A stretch of 64,000 nt of DNA from JBDHWG01 sp039810085. Its GTDB lineage: Bacteria > Chloroflexota > Anaerolineae > Epilineales > JAHCIE01. The stretch's first letter is position 1. Each line of letters starts with the position of its first letter. Below the pieces are notes generated by a model, which was given only the letters and a program-made list of their open reading frames with translations, was not told where the DNA came from and searched no databases. A program made the position numbers and the translations under genes. Below, piece by piece: positions 8,885 to 16,580 of this stretch. The stretch spans positions 1 to 64,000 of the forward strand of contig JBDHWG010000021.1 in NCBI GenBank assembly GCA_039810085.1, read 5' to 3'.

Positions 8885-9730
8885 CTACAGAAGACGGCGC
8901 AGGAGCAGCACGAGGCCGACGAAGGTGAACGCAGCTACCGTCGCAATCGCGCCCAACAAGAAGGCATCGCGCACGCGGCTGAGGTCGAACGCAGAGCGCA
9001 CCCCTGATAAGTCGGGGATGAGAGAGCTGAGGGGTGAGCGGGAAGGCGTGGCGGCCGGCGTGGCAGCGACCCGCGTTCCCGCCGTGGGCGACGGCGCTGC
9101 CGCCTGAGCGACGCTGGCGGGTGTTGGCCCGGGCGGCGGTGGTGGGATCGTGGGCAGTGGTGGAATGGTCGGCGTCGGCGTACTGCCCGTCGCGCGCGGC
9201 GTCGGGCTTTGTTGTTGGTTAGCCGTGGCTTGTTGTGTCGGAGACTGTTGTCTGCTTGTAGGGGACGGGACCGGCGTGTCTGTAGGATTCGGTATCTCGG
9301 TCGGCGCGGGCGTGTTCGTCGGAACAACGCGGATCGTGTTCACGACCTGTAGCTGAGGGACGACTGACCGGCACACTTCCTGGCCGCGCTCGTCGACAAC
9401 CGTCAACTTCAGGATATACAACCCATCCGGTACGACGCGCGTGTTCCATACATCCAGCCGCCCGTTGACGACCGACTGGCGGATCGTGGCGCTCACAGCG
9501 GCCCAGGCGTCCGGGCTATTGATAGACGAGAACTCGACCTTGTAGAACTGGAAGCGGTCGATGTTCGCGCTTCCCCCGATCTCTACATCCCCGCGAATCG
9601 TAGCGCCAGCACGAGGCGTGCTGATGTAAGAGTTAGCGCACTGCTGAGCGAGAGGCGCTGGCTGTGGGGCCATGCCAAGCAAAGCAACCCCGAGACACAA
9701 CAGCAGCCACGCGGCGAGTCCACGACGCAT
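8885..9730 (-). CDS. Secreted, membrane-anchored protein with Thr/Pro/Ser-rich linker, unknown function
   Basis: The start at 9730 is chosen because AGGAG precedes this ATG by 7 bases and it begins a clear signal peptide (MRRGLAAWLLLCLGVALLGM). The following 130 residues look like an extracellular beta domain (PRAGATIRGDVEIGGSANID, DGLYILKLTVVD) that resembles Ig-like or Big-type domains. A long low-complexity linker of Thr, Pro and Gln follows, then a single C-terminal transmembrane helix with a short basic tail (GLVLLLRRLL). The layout is that of a wall- or surface-displayed protein tethered at its C-terminus. No enzymatic motif is visible. It may be co-transcribed with pth, 33 bases downstream. 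Confidence 0.7.
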   Translation of the reverse strand: MRRGLAAWLLLCLGVALLGMAPQPAPLAQQCANSYISTPRAGATIRGDVEIGGSANIDRFQFYKVEFSSINSPDAWAAVSATIRQSVVNGRLDVWNTRVVPDGLYILKLTVVDERGQEVCRSVVPQLQVVNTIRVVPTNTPAPTEIPNPTDTPVPSPTSRQQSPTQQATANQQQSPTPRATGSTPTPTIPPLPTIPPPPPGPTPASVAQAAAPSPTAGTRVAATPAATPSRSPLSSLIPDLSGVRSAFDLSRVRDAFLLGAIATVAAFTFVGLVLLLRRLL

Positions 9731-9779
9731 ACAATCTCCTGATTGTCCATGCCTTAAGACGGCCTCTGGACCACAAAAA

Positions 9780-9808
9780 ACTGTACCATAAGTTGGATTG
9801 ACCGGCAA
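9780..9808 (-). promoter_or_regulatory. Probable promoter for the 8885-9730 gene
   Basis: On the minus strand TTGCCG (9803-9808) and TACAGT (9780-9785) are spaced by 17 bases, about 45 bases upstream of the start codon at 9730. It lies back to back with the plus-strand extended -10 at 9842-9850, making a divergent promoter region. Confidence 0.4.
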
Positions 9809-9841
9809 ATCTTGGCGCGCTTCGGGAGGATAGGCCAGCTA

Positions 9842-9850
9842 TGGTATAAT
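9842..9850 (+). promoter_or_regulatory. Extended -10 promoter element
   Basis: TGGTATAAT is a perfect consensus -10 with the extended TGN motif. No good -35 is seen 17 bases upstream, which extended -10 promoters do not require. Predicted transcription begins near 9857. That rules out a TTG at 9850 as the start of the following gene and supports the GTG at 9913. Confidence 0.55.
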
Positions 9851-9912
9851 TGGAGGGCGCTCATCCGCGAGGGATGCAGCGCAGACAGAACAACGTCGTT
9901 CCAGGAGCGTGT

Positions 9913-10476
9913 GTGGCGCTGTTTCATTTCGGCAGCCAGTACGGCAATCCTCTCGTCTCGCCGGCCTACTTCCTGGCCTGCTTCGTCGCCTGCGTCGGCA
10001 CATTCCAGGTGATTGCGGCAATCTACGGCTACACGGGCCTATCCTGGCTGCCGATGGCATGGCAGCCCTGGGCAGGGAGCGCAGCAGGCGCGCTGTGCAT
10101 TGTCGGCGCGACGGCCTGGTTCTTCGCCGGCTTCAGCGACGGCATCTTCCGCCCTGGCCCGGCCGGCCTCGAGCTTTTCGTCATCGTCGCCGGCGCCACA
10201 ACTCTCGCCCTGGTCGTCACGCTGGTGGGCGCAGCCATACTGCAAGCGCGCCAGTTACGCGCCAGACCGAACCTCGACCAGCAAGCCGCAGAACCCGATC
10301 TGTCGCTTTTGCGCCACATGACCTACCCCGAGGCGCTACGCTGGCAGCGTGCGCTACAACGCCACTCCTCGCCCGCCGTCCTCAACCCTCCCTCGACGCT
10401 CGATCTCGCCCTACCCATGACGGACGAAGTCGTGGCGACTGATGAAACATGGACAGCCTCCTCTTCCTCGTCCTGA
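9913..10476 (+). CDS. Small membrane protein, unknown function
   Basis: The reading frame is open from 9850, but the likely start is GTG 9913, which has AGGAG five bases upstream and lies inside the transcript predicted from the -10 at 9842-9850. The 187-residue product has three predicted transmembrane segments (around PAYFLACFVACVGTFQVIAA, GSAAGALCIVGATAWFFAGF and FVIVAGATTLALVVTLVGAA), then a hydrophilic cytoplasmic tail ending in a run of serines. No family was recognised. Its last 28 bases overlap the start of the PAP2 gene, so the two are translationally coupled. Confidence 0.6.
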   Translation: MALFHFGSQYGNPLVSPAYFLACFVACVGTFQVIAAIYGYTGLSWLPMAWQPWAGSAAGALCIVGATAWFFAGFSDGIFRPGPAGLELFVIVAGATTLALVVTLVGAAILQARQLRARPNLDQQAAEPDLSLLRHMTYPEALRWQRALQRHSSPAVLNPPSTLDLALPMTDEVVATDETWTASSSSS

Positions 10477-11018
10477 ACGGCCTGACGGCGCGCTCCGCAT
10501 GGCTCGCCGAGGTCGTGCGTTTCCTGGTCAACGACTACGTCGTGCCAACGGCGCTGTCGCTGCTGCTCGTCGCCCTGTGGTTCTCCGGCCAGACCCTCCA
10601 GGCGAGGGAACGCCGACAGTTCGCCGTCATTCACGCGGCGGTCGCGGTGCTTCTGGCAAACGTTATCGTCAAGGCGGCAAACATGCTCTTCTTTCGCCCG
10701 CGTCCGTTCGCCGAACACGATGCCCAGCTGCTGTTCTACCGCCCGACGGACTCGACGCTGCCGAGCAACCCGGCGGCGGTGGCGTTCGCCTTCGCTGCGG
10801 CCGTCGCCGTCCACGAACCGCGCTGGGGGCTGGTCATGGCTATCCTGGCGACGCTGTTTGGCGTCGCACGCGTCATGGCGGGCGTACACTACCCGCTGGA
10901 TATCGTGGCAGGCGCGCTGGTAGGAGGCGTGGCTGCCGTTCTCGCCTTGCGCCTGCCGGGCCTGCGCTGGACGGCGCGCGGGCTTATCCATCTCGGCCGA
11001 CGGCTCTTGCTTGCCTGA
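10449..11018 (+). CDS. PAP2-family membrane phosphatase-like protein
   Basis: This 189-residue multi-pass membrane protein belongs to the type 2 phosphatidic acid phosphatase family, whose bacterial members often dephosphorylate undecaprenyl pyrophosphate or phospholipids. Visible motifs are FFRPRPF (motif 1 end), PSNPAAVAFAFA at the motif 2 position, and ARVMAGVHYPLDI (motif 3 with Arg, nucleophile His and Asp). Motif 2 normally reads PS-x-H. Here the His is replaced by Pro (codon CCG), so activity is uncertain. The start overlaps the end of the upstream membrane protein. The next gene begins 33 bases downstream. Confidence 0.8.
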   Translation: MDSLLFLVLNGLTARSAWLAEVVRFLVNDYVVPTALSLLLVALWFSGQTLQARERRQFAVIHAAVAVLLANVIVKAANMLFFRPRPFAEHDAQLLFYRPTDSTLPSNPAAVAFAFAAAVAVHEPRWGLVMAILATLFGVARVMAGVHYPLDIVAGALVGGVAAVLALRLPGLRWTARGLIHLGRRLLLA

Positions 11019-11051
11019 GACCGCCGGATGACAAAAGAAAGGTGAATGCTT

Positions 11052-12446
11052 ATGTCGATTGAACTCCTCGAAATGACAGACATCCCAACCACGCCGGAGC
11101 TTCGCACAGCGCTGCCGGGGCCGCTGGGCGAGGCGATTCTCGCGGCGGATAACCGCGTCATCTCCCCCTCGTATACGCGCTCCTACCCATTCATCATGTC
11201 CCACGGGCGCGGCTGCGTCGTGTGGGACGTGGACGGCAATCGCTTCCTGGACTTCACGGCCGGTGTGGCGACGACTGCCACAGGCCACAGCCACCCCCGC
11301 GTGGTCGAGGCCGTCCAACGCCAGGCCGCGCAATTCATCCACATGGCCGGCACAGACTTCTATTACGATCTCCAGAGCAAGCTCGCCGACAAGCTGTGCG
11401 CGATTACGCCGGGCGACTTCCCCAAGCGCGTGTTCTTCACAAACTCCGGCACCGAGTCGAACGAAGCCGCCCTCAAGCTGGCGCGCTACCACACCGGCCG
11501 CTCGCGCCTCATGTCGTTCATCGGCTCTTTCCACGGACGCACGATGGGCTCGCTGGCGCTGACGGGCAGCAAGGCCATCCACCGCCGCGGCTTCGAGCCA
11601 CTCATGCCCGGCGTTACCCACACCCTCTACGGCTATTGCTACCGCTGCCCCATCAACCTGACCTACCCGGAGTGCAACATCGCCTGCGTGGACTACATCG
11701 AGGACACCTTGTTCCGCCGCCTCGTTCCCGCCGACGAGGTCGCCGCCATTTTCGTTGAGCCGATCCAGGGCGAGGGCGGCTACGTCGTCCCGCCGCCGGG
11801 TTGGCACGAGCGCCTGCGCGCCATCTGCGACAAGCACGGCATCCTGCTCGTCGCAGACGAGATCCAGAGCGGCTTCGGGCGCACTGGCAAGTGGTGCGCG
11901 ATTGAGCACTGGGGCGTCGTGCCGGATATCGTGTCCTACGCCAAGGGGATCGCGTCGGGTATGCCCCTTGGCGCTATCGTGGCGCGCGCGGACGTCATGA
12001 ATTGGGACTCCGGCTCCCACGCCAACACGTTTGGCGGCAACCCGGTCGCGTGCGCAGCGGCGTTAGCGACCATCGAGGTTATCGAGAGCGAGGGACTGCT
12101 GGAAAACGCGGCGCGCATGGGCGAGTATATCAAGGCGGCGCTGCGGGAGATGGGGCCGCGCCACGCCGCGATGGGCGACATCCGCGGCCTGGGCCTCATG
12201 GTCGGCGTCGAGCTGATCGACCCCGAGACGGGCGACCCCGATGCCCAGTTGCGAGATGAGGTCGTGCAGTGCTGCTTCGAGCGCGGCCTGCTCATCCTGG
12301 GCTGCGGCCTCAACACCATCCGCTTCATGCCGGCGCTAGTCATCGACCAGGCCACGACAGACAGCGGCCTCGCCATCTTCGAGGCAGCGCTTACCGCCGC
12401 CGAGGCAAACTTGTCGCGCCGCCCACCGAAGAGCCAGGGCGTCTAG
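11052..12446 (+). CDS. Class III PLP aminotransferase (4-aminobutyrate/acetylornithine type)
   Basis: This fold-type I aminotransferase transfers an omega-amino group. The PLP-binding region is clear: TNSGTESNEAALKLAR, SFHGRTMGSLALTGSK, LVADEIQSGFGRTGKW with the conserved Asp, and the Schiff-base lysine near residue 298 in VSYAKGIASGMPLG. The insertion containing CYRCPINLTYPECNIACVDY is typical of the archaeal/Chloroflexota acetyl ornithine/4-aminobutyrate aminotransferase group. The substrate cannot be assigned from sequence alone. Two ATGs (11046 and 11052) are possible. The AGGTG at 11040-11044 is better spaced for the second. Confidence 0.9.
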   Translation: MSIELLEMTDIPTTPELRTALPGPLGEAILAADNRVISPSYTRSYPFIMSHGRGCVVWDVDGNRFLDFTAGVATTATGHSHPRVVEAVQRQAAQFIHMAGTDFYYDLQSKLADKLCAITPGDFPKRVFFTNSGTESNEAALKLARYHTGRSRLMSFIGSFHGRTMGSLALTGSKAIHRRGFEPLMPGVTHTLYGYCYRCPINLTYPECNIACVDYIEDTLFRRLVPADEVAAIFVEPIQGEGGYVVPPPGWHERLRAICDKHGILLVADEIQSGFGRTGKWCAIEHWGVVPDIVSYAKGIASGMPLGAIVARADVMNWDSGSHANTFGGNPVACAAALATIEVIESEGLLENAARMGEYIKAALREMGPRHAAMGDIRGLGLMVGVELIDPETGDPDAQLRDEVVQCCFERGLLILGCGLNTIRFMPALVIDQATTDSGLAIFEAALTAAEANLSRRPPKSQGV

Positions 12447-12474
12447 CCAGGTCTCGCCGAAGCGCTACCAGAAG

Positions 12475-12553
12475 ACTGCCACAGAGACACAGAGAGCACA
12501 GAGGAAGAGAAAGGATATGTATTTCTCTGTGTCCTCTGTGCCTCCGTGGCAGT
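12475..12553. repeat. CACAGAG-type inverted repeat between convergent genes
   Basis: The left arm (12475-12508) starts ACTGCCACAGAGACACAGAG and the right arm (12521-12553) is its near-perfect complement ending CTGTGCCTCCGTGGCAGT. The arms are about 33 bases with a short AT-rich loop. It lies exactly between the stops of two convergent genes, where a long hairpin could terminate transcription from both sides. A GCAGAG version of the same design is at 55718-55786. Confidence 0.85.
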
Positions 12554-12562
12554 CTCCGACCC

Positions 12563-13702
12563 CTACGGCGCGAAGGGTAAGCGCAGCAGGCGCTCCAGAT
12601 TCGTGAGCCGCCCGATCCACCAATCCTTGCGCGAGCGCGGGTCCATGAAAGTGCCTGAGTCACGCACGGCAGCGCGAATCTCGCCGCCGTTGGCGCGGCC
12701 AAGCGCCTGCCCACCGCGCAGCGCCGGCAGCCTGCCGCGGCCCTGGCTATTCAGTTGGCGGTACAGGGCCAGCAGCGACGGCTCCGGGCAGACGTTCTCC
12801 AGGTGTACCGTGTAGCCCTGAACGACGTTGTCCTCACGCGTGTACTTCAGCGTCAGCCGCGTCTCACTGGCATAGAGCACAAGCGCCTCGTAGCCCTGAC
12901 CTATGTCGTAGCCCGAGTCTGGCGCGCGGATGATCTCGCCCGGCGTCGTCGCCATGCCGAGCAACGTGACCGGCCACGTGCTGAGTAGGGGGCCGCGCGA
13001 GTTGGTCGCCCAGTTCCAGTCGTACACCCTATACGCCCCGACGAACGCGGGCGTCCGCCCGTCGAGGAACAGGGCGGGCAGCTGGGGCGCGTGGGAGTCG
13101 GATGCGCCGCCGTAGTCGACCAGCCGCAACGGGGCCGTTGTAATCTCGTAGCTGCGCACGATCAGGTTGAGGTCAGGGTGGAATTCGGCCGGCCGGTCTG
13201 TCGGCGAGCCGTTGATTGACAGTGAGCTATAGCTCGTACCGGGGATGGCGCTGCAATAGTTGGGCGGCGGGACGGGCGTCGCAGTCGGCACAGGCACGGG
13301 TGTTGGCGCGATCACCGGCACGCCGACGATGTTGCTCGTCTGCGCTCCGAAGTCGTTGGCCGCCTGCACGGTGAAGTACGAGTTGCCCACGGGCAGCGTG
13401 ACGATATACTCCGTCTGGCCGCCGGCGTATATCGTCACCGCGCCGGCCATGGATGGGTTGGCGCTCTGCCACAGGCGGTAGGCCTTGGCGCCGGGTACGG
13501 CATTCCACGACAGTTGTATCTGATTCCACTGGAGACGAAGGGCGGAAAGTGTCGGGGCAGGCGGAGCGCCTTGAGGCATCCGCGAGATTGTGGGCAGGTA
13601 CAGAAAGTGATGGTAGTTGAACTGAGCATCCGTGGGCCGACTTCCAACGGCCAGCACGGCAAGGGTAGCAGCCATTGCTACCCACCATCGAACGCGAAGC
13701 AC
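12563..13702 (-). CDS. Secreted protein with fibronectin-III-like domain, unknown function
   Basis: The start is GTG 13702, with AAGGAGG five bases upstream. A signal peptide covers about residues 1-26 (ends RPTDA). An FN3-like beta domain follows (LRLQWNQIQLSWNAVPGAKA, then YFTVQAANDFGAQTSNIVGV), then a short Pro/Thr/Val linker and a C-terminal domain of about 220 residues without a recognised family (contains YCSAIPGTSYSSLSINGSPT and HAPQLPALFLDG). It is likely extracellular. It lies 10 bases upstream of the inverted repeat that separates it from the aminotransferase. Confidence 0.65.
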   Translation of the reverse strand: MLRVRWWVAMAATLAVLAVGSRPTDAQFNYHHFLYLPTISRMPQGAPPAPTLSALRLQWNQIQLSWNAVPGAKAYRLWQSANPSMAGAVTIYAGGQTEYIVTLPVGNSYFTVQAANDFGAQTSNIVGVPVIAPTPVPVPTATPVPPPNYCSAIPGTSYSSLSINGSPTDRPAEFHPDLNLIVRSYEITTAPLRLVDYGGASDSHAPQLPALFLDGRTPAFVGAYRVYDWNWATNSRGPLLSTWPVTLLGMATTPGEIIRAPDSGYDIGQGYEALVLYASETRLTLKYTREDNVVQGYTVHLENVCPEPSLLALYRQLNSQGRGRLPALRGGQALGRANGGEIRAAVRDSGTFMDPRSRKDWWIGRLTNLERLLRLPFAP

Positions 13703-13712
13703 AATTCCTCCT

Positions 13713-14546
13713 TCAGCGAAGCAGCCACCAACGAGTCAATACCCCCACTCCCACCACCACGACGAGCAGCCCGGCCGCCAGCGCCCAGAGGCTTGGCTGC
13801 CGCCAGCGAAACGCCCGGCGGTTGAGAATGAGATAGAAGATCATCATCAAGGGGAGGGCCGGGACGGGGCGATTCGTGACGGCGCTGATGAGCGCACTCA
13901 CCGCCAGCCCTAGCGCCAGGGCCGCAAATGAGGCAGGGTACGGAAAGCGAAACCGATAGGCGGCCTGAAGCCCTGCCGCCCACACCAGGAAATCCGTCGC
14001 CCCAATCGCAGGCACAATGCGCAACGTAGTCAGAAGAGGAAAGCGTACTGTCAGGAGATTGAGGGCTGACCCTCCGCGAGCGATGATGGCCTGGGTTGGC
14101 CCCAGGAACACCGAGTACGTATCGATGATGATGTACAACACGAACACGAGCAGCAAGAGGTCAACGTCCAGGATGGCGAAGCGGGCGATGATAACCCCGA
14201 GCAACGTCGCCGCCAGCAGCACCCCCAAGCTTGCCAGCGCCGGTGGTAGTGCATCGGCTTGCCCCGACGCCAAAGCGCGCGAGAAGACCACGTCCAGCGC
14301 CACGCCCGCGACGACGACAACGCCCACCCCCACCCAGGCGGCATGCGAGGGCAGGTCCAGCGCGCCGACGTAGTACAGCAGCGGCCCCACGGCGACGAGC
14401 AGCAGCAGCGAGGTAACAAGCCCGGCGGCGGTAGACGGTAGGGGCGCCAGCGGCGCGAGCCAGGCCAGCGCCAGGAATACTGCCACGAACCACACGCCCC
14501 CTAGAGCCGCGCCCAGGAGCGCCGTCCTCGACGCAGGCGCGGTCAC
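13713..14546 (-). CDS. Multi-pass membrane protein, unknown function
   Basis: This 277-residue, very hydrophobic protein has eight or nine predicted transmembrane helices and no recognised catalytic motif. The start is a GTG whose last bases overlap the TGA of the EamA transporter gene (GTGA overlap), so translation is coupled. Its stop lies 10 bases before the start of the FN3-like secreted protein, so the three genes probably form an operon. Possibilities include an uncharacterised transporter or membrane-integral accessory protein. Nothing in the sequence decides. Confidence 0.65.
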   Translation of the reverse strand: MTAPASRTALLGAALGGVWFVAVFLALAWLAPLAPLPSTAAGLVTSLLLLVAVGPLLYYVGALDLPSHAAWVGVGVVVVAGVALDVVFSRALASGQADALPPALASLGVLLAATLLGVIIARFAILDVDLLLLVFVLYIIIDTYSVFLGPTQAIIARGGSALNLLTVRFPLLTTLRIVPAIGATDFLVWAAGLQAAYRFRFPYPASFAALALGLAVSALISAVTNRPVPALPLMMIFYLILNRRAFRWRQPSLWALAAGLLVVVVGVGVLTRWWLLR

Positions 14547-15499
14547 CCAACCCCCGCGTCGGCGGCAGCCTCGGCCTCGACCGGCGTCATCGGCTGGCGG
14601 CCACTCAGCTCGGCCCGCGAGACGAGTACAATCCCCAGCAGGATCATCGCGCCGCCGACGATGGTTGCCACACCAGGCCGCTCACCGAACAGCAGAAAGG
14701 CCAGAAGCGTTGCGCCAATCGGCTCACCGACGACGGTCACCGACACGAAGGTGGCCGACAGGTAGCCCAGCGCCCAGTTGAACGCCGAGTGGCCGATGAC
14801 CTGCGGCACAATCGCCAGCAGTAGCAGCACGACGTACACGGTCGAGCTGTAGCCAAGTATAGGCGTCCCGCTTGCCAGAGCGACGACGAGCAGCACAACC
14901 GCCGCTGTGGTGTAGCTCAGGCTGATGTACGCCAGCAGCGACAGCCTCTGGCGCACCGCGCGACCTAGCAAAAAGTAGCCCGCGCCCAGAACAGCCCCCG
15001 CGAGGGCCAGCATGTCCCCCAGCAGCGAGTTCGCCGCGCCGCCACTAGCGTCGCCGAAAGCAATCACGGCGCTGCCCGCAACGGCCACAACGACGCCCAC
15101 CCAGCCGACAGGCCGTAGGCGCTCCTTGAGCCAGAGCATCGAGGCGATGGCCGCGAACAGGGGGTACATGGAGACGAGGGCAGCGGACGACGCGACAGAG
15201 GTGAGTTGCAAGGAGCTAATCCAGGTAGCAAAGTGGCCCGCTAGAAACACGCCGGAAAGCACCGCCAACACGACAATCCGGCGATCAAGCGCGCGCAGTT
15301 CCCTGCGCGCGCGCACCGAGGACGGCAGCGCCAGGATGAGGCTTGCTAAAATCATGCGCCACGCGGCAATTGCCAGAGCTGGCGCGCCGCCCAGGGAGGC
15401 ATAGCGAATGAAAATGGCGGCAAAGGACACCGCCACGATACCAATGAGGATGCCGACGATAGGGGAAACCGCGGGGCGTTGAGGTGTTTGGGTGTTCAT
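14543..15499 (-). CDS. EamA/DMT-family transporter
   Basis: This 318-residue protein has ten predicted transmembrane helices in two tandem EamA repeats. The first repeat contains WRMILASLILALPS and ASSAALVSMYPLFAAIASML, and the second STVYVVLLLLAIVPQVIGHS and SVTVVGEPIGATLLAFLLFG. DMT-superfamily members of this kind export amino acids or other metabolites, but substrate cannot be predicted. It is the first gene of a probable three-gene minus-strand operon. Confidence 0.88.
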   Translation of the reverse strand: MNTQTPQRPAVSPIVGILIGIVAVSFAAIFIRYASLGGAPALAIAAWRMILASLILALPSSVRARRELRALDRRIVVLAVLSGVFLAGHFATWISSLQLTSVASSAALVSMYPLFAAIASMLWLKERLRPVGWVGVVVAVAGSAVIAFGDASGGAANSLLGDMLALAGAVLGAGYFLLGRAVRQRLSLLAYISLSYTTAAVVLLVVALASGTPILGYSSTVYVVLLLLAIVPQVIGHSAFNWALGYLSATFVSVTVVGEPIGATLLAFLLFGERPGVATIVGGAMILLGIVLVSRAELSGRQPMTPVEAEAAADAGVG

Positions 15500-15589
15500 A
15501 GAACAAATGGCCGAACAACTGCAATCGGGGGAAGTATAGCTAGAACAAGCAGGCGAAGCAAACGCCAGACAACTTCATGTGATCTTGTA

Positions 15590-15620
15590 TTGAGCAGTCA
15601 AGCCGGACTGTGGTAGAATA
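15590..15620 (+). promoter_or_regulatory. Probable promoter for the M55 aminopeptidase gene
   Basis: An extended -10, TGGTAGAAT (TAGAAT at 15615-15620), sits 20 bases before the start codon, with a weak -35 TTGAGC at 15590-15595 (19-base spacing). The ribosome site AAGGAG precedes the ATG at 15641. Confidence 0.4.
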
Positions 15621-15640
15621 CGGGGCAAGGAGAGCACTTT

Positions 15641-16483
15641 ATGCCCAGGAATACCCAATCGGACATTGCTGTCTTCATCTCGGCCGACATGGAAGGGATT
15701 AGCGGCGTCGTTGACAATCTTTTCACAACGCCAGGTGAATCGGACTATCCTCGCGCGCGGCAGTTGATGACGGAGGACTGTAACGCGGCCATCGAGGGCG
15801 CGCTGCAGGGCGGGGCGACGCGGATCCTCGTGAACGATAGCCACGGGCCAATGCGCAACATCCTCATCGAGCATCTGGACCCGGCCGCCACGCTTATCAG
15901 TGGCAGCCCAAAACCGCTGTCGATGATGACAGGCATAGACCAGGCATGGGACATGGCGTTTTTCGTGGGCTACCATGCGCGCGCCGGAACCCCGGACGCG
16001 ATCCTGGATCACACCTGGTCTGGCATCATCTATGAAGTTTTCCTCAATGGCCGCGAGGTCGGGGAGATCGGGCTGAATGCGGCGCTGGCGGGGTCGCTGG
16101 GTGTTCCTGTGACGCTTGTGACCGGGGATGACAAAGCCGCCGCCGAAGCGAAAGACCTCCTGGGCGACGGCTTGCAGACGGCCATCGTTAAGCGCGCTGT
16201 CGGACGGTACGCTGCGGAGTGCTTGAGTCTTGAGGAAGCGCGCAATCAGATCCGTGAAGCGGCGCGGCGAGCCATATCCGATCCCCGTCCTGCGCCGTTC
16301 AAAGTTGATCCTCCCTATCATCTGGTTGTCGGCTGGGCGAAGACGATGTATGCCGAGGTCGCCGCGACGGTGCCAGGCTCGCAACGCCTGGACGGCCGCC
16401 ATGTCGAGATTGTGCTGGACGACATGGTGCAGCTCTACAAAGCCTGGCGCGCGTTCAACAGTCTCGCCAGCACTGTCTCCTAG
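15641..16483 (+). CDS. M55 family zinc D-aminopeptidase (DppA-like)
   Basis: M55 peptidases such as Bacillus DppA are decameric zinc enzymes that remove N-terminal D-amino acids from short peptides, often during recycling of peptidoglycan fragments. The 280-residue protein shows the family landmarks: SADMEGISGVVD near the N-terminus with metal-binding Asp and Glu, NDSHGPMRN with the ligand His, FFVGYHARAGTPDAILDHTW with two further His residues, and NGREVGEIGLNAALAGSLGV with the Glu-containing helix. The length matches the family (about 275). It is a single-gene unit flanked by convergent and divergent neighbours. Confidence 0.92.
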   Translation: MPRNTQSDIAVFISADMEGISGVVDNLFTTPGESDYPRARQLMTEDCNAAIEGALQGGATRILVNDSHGPMRNILIEHLDPAATLISGSPKPLSMMTGIDQAWDMAFFVGYHARAGTPDAILDHTWSGIIYEVFLNGREVGEIGLNAALAGSLGVPVTLVTGDDKAAAEAKDLLGDGLQTAIVKRAVGRYAAECLSLEEARNQIREAARRAISDPRPAPFKVDPPYHLVVGWAKTMYAEVAATVPGSQRLDGRHVEIVLDDMVQLYKAWRAFNSLASTVS

Positions 16484-16580
16484 ACTTGCCTTCAGATAGA
16501 ACGCTTGCCTTACGACAATCAGCCCCAGGGCCACGATCTTGCGCCAGCCAGCCGTTGCCCTCCCCGCGCACGCTACGCCG

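Noticed and set aside
9850..9912. TTG or ATG starts for the membrane protein at 9913
   Set aside because: The TTG lies within the -10 box, and the ATG at 9874 has no spaced ribosome site. The GTG at 9913 has AGGAG at five bases.
16484..16580. Possible small gene between the M55 peptidase and the STAND gene
   Set aside because: Only short low-complexity frames are present, with no ribosome site. The gap is simply the space between convergent genes.
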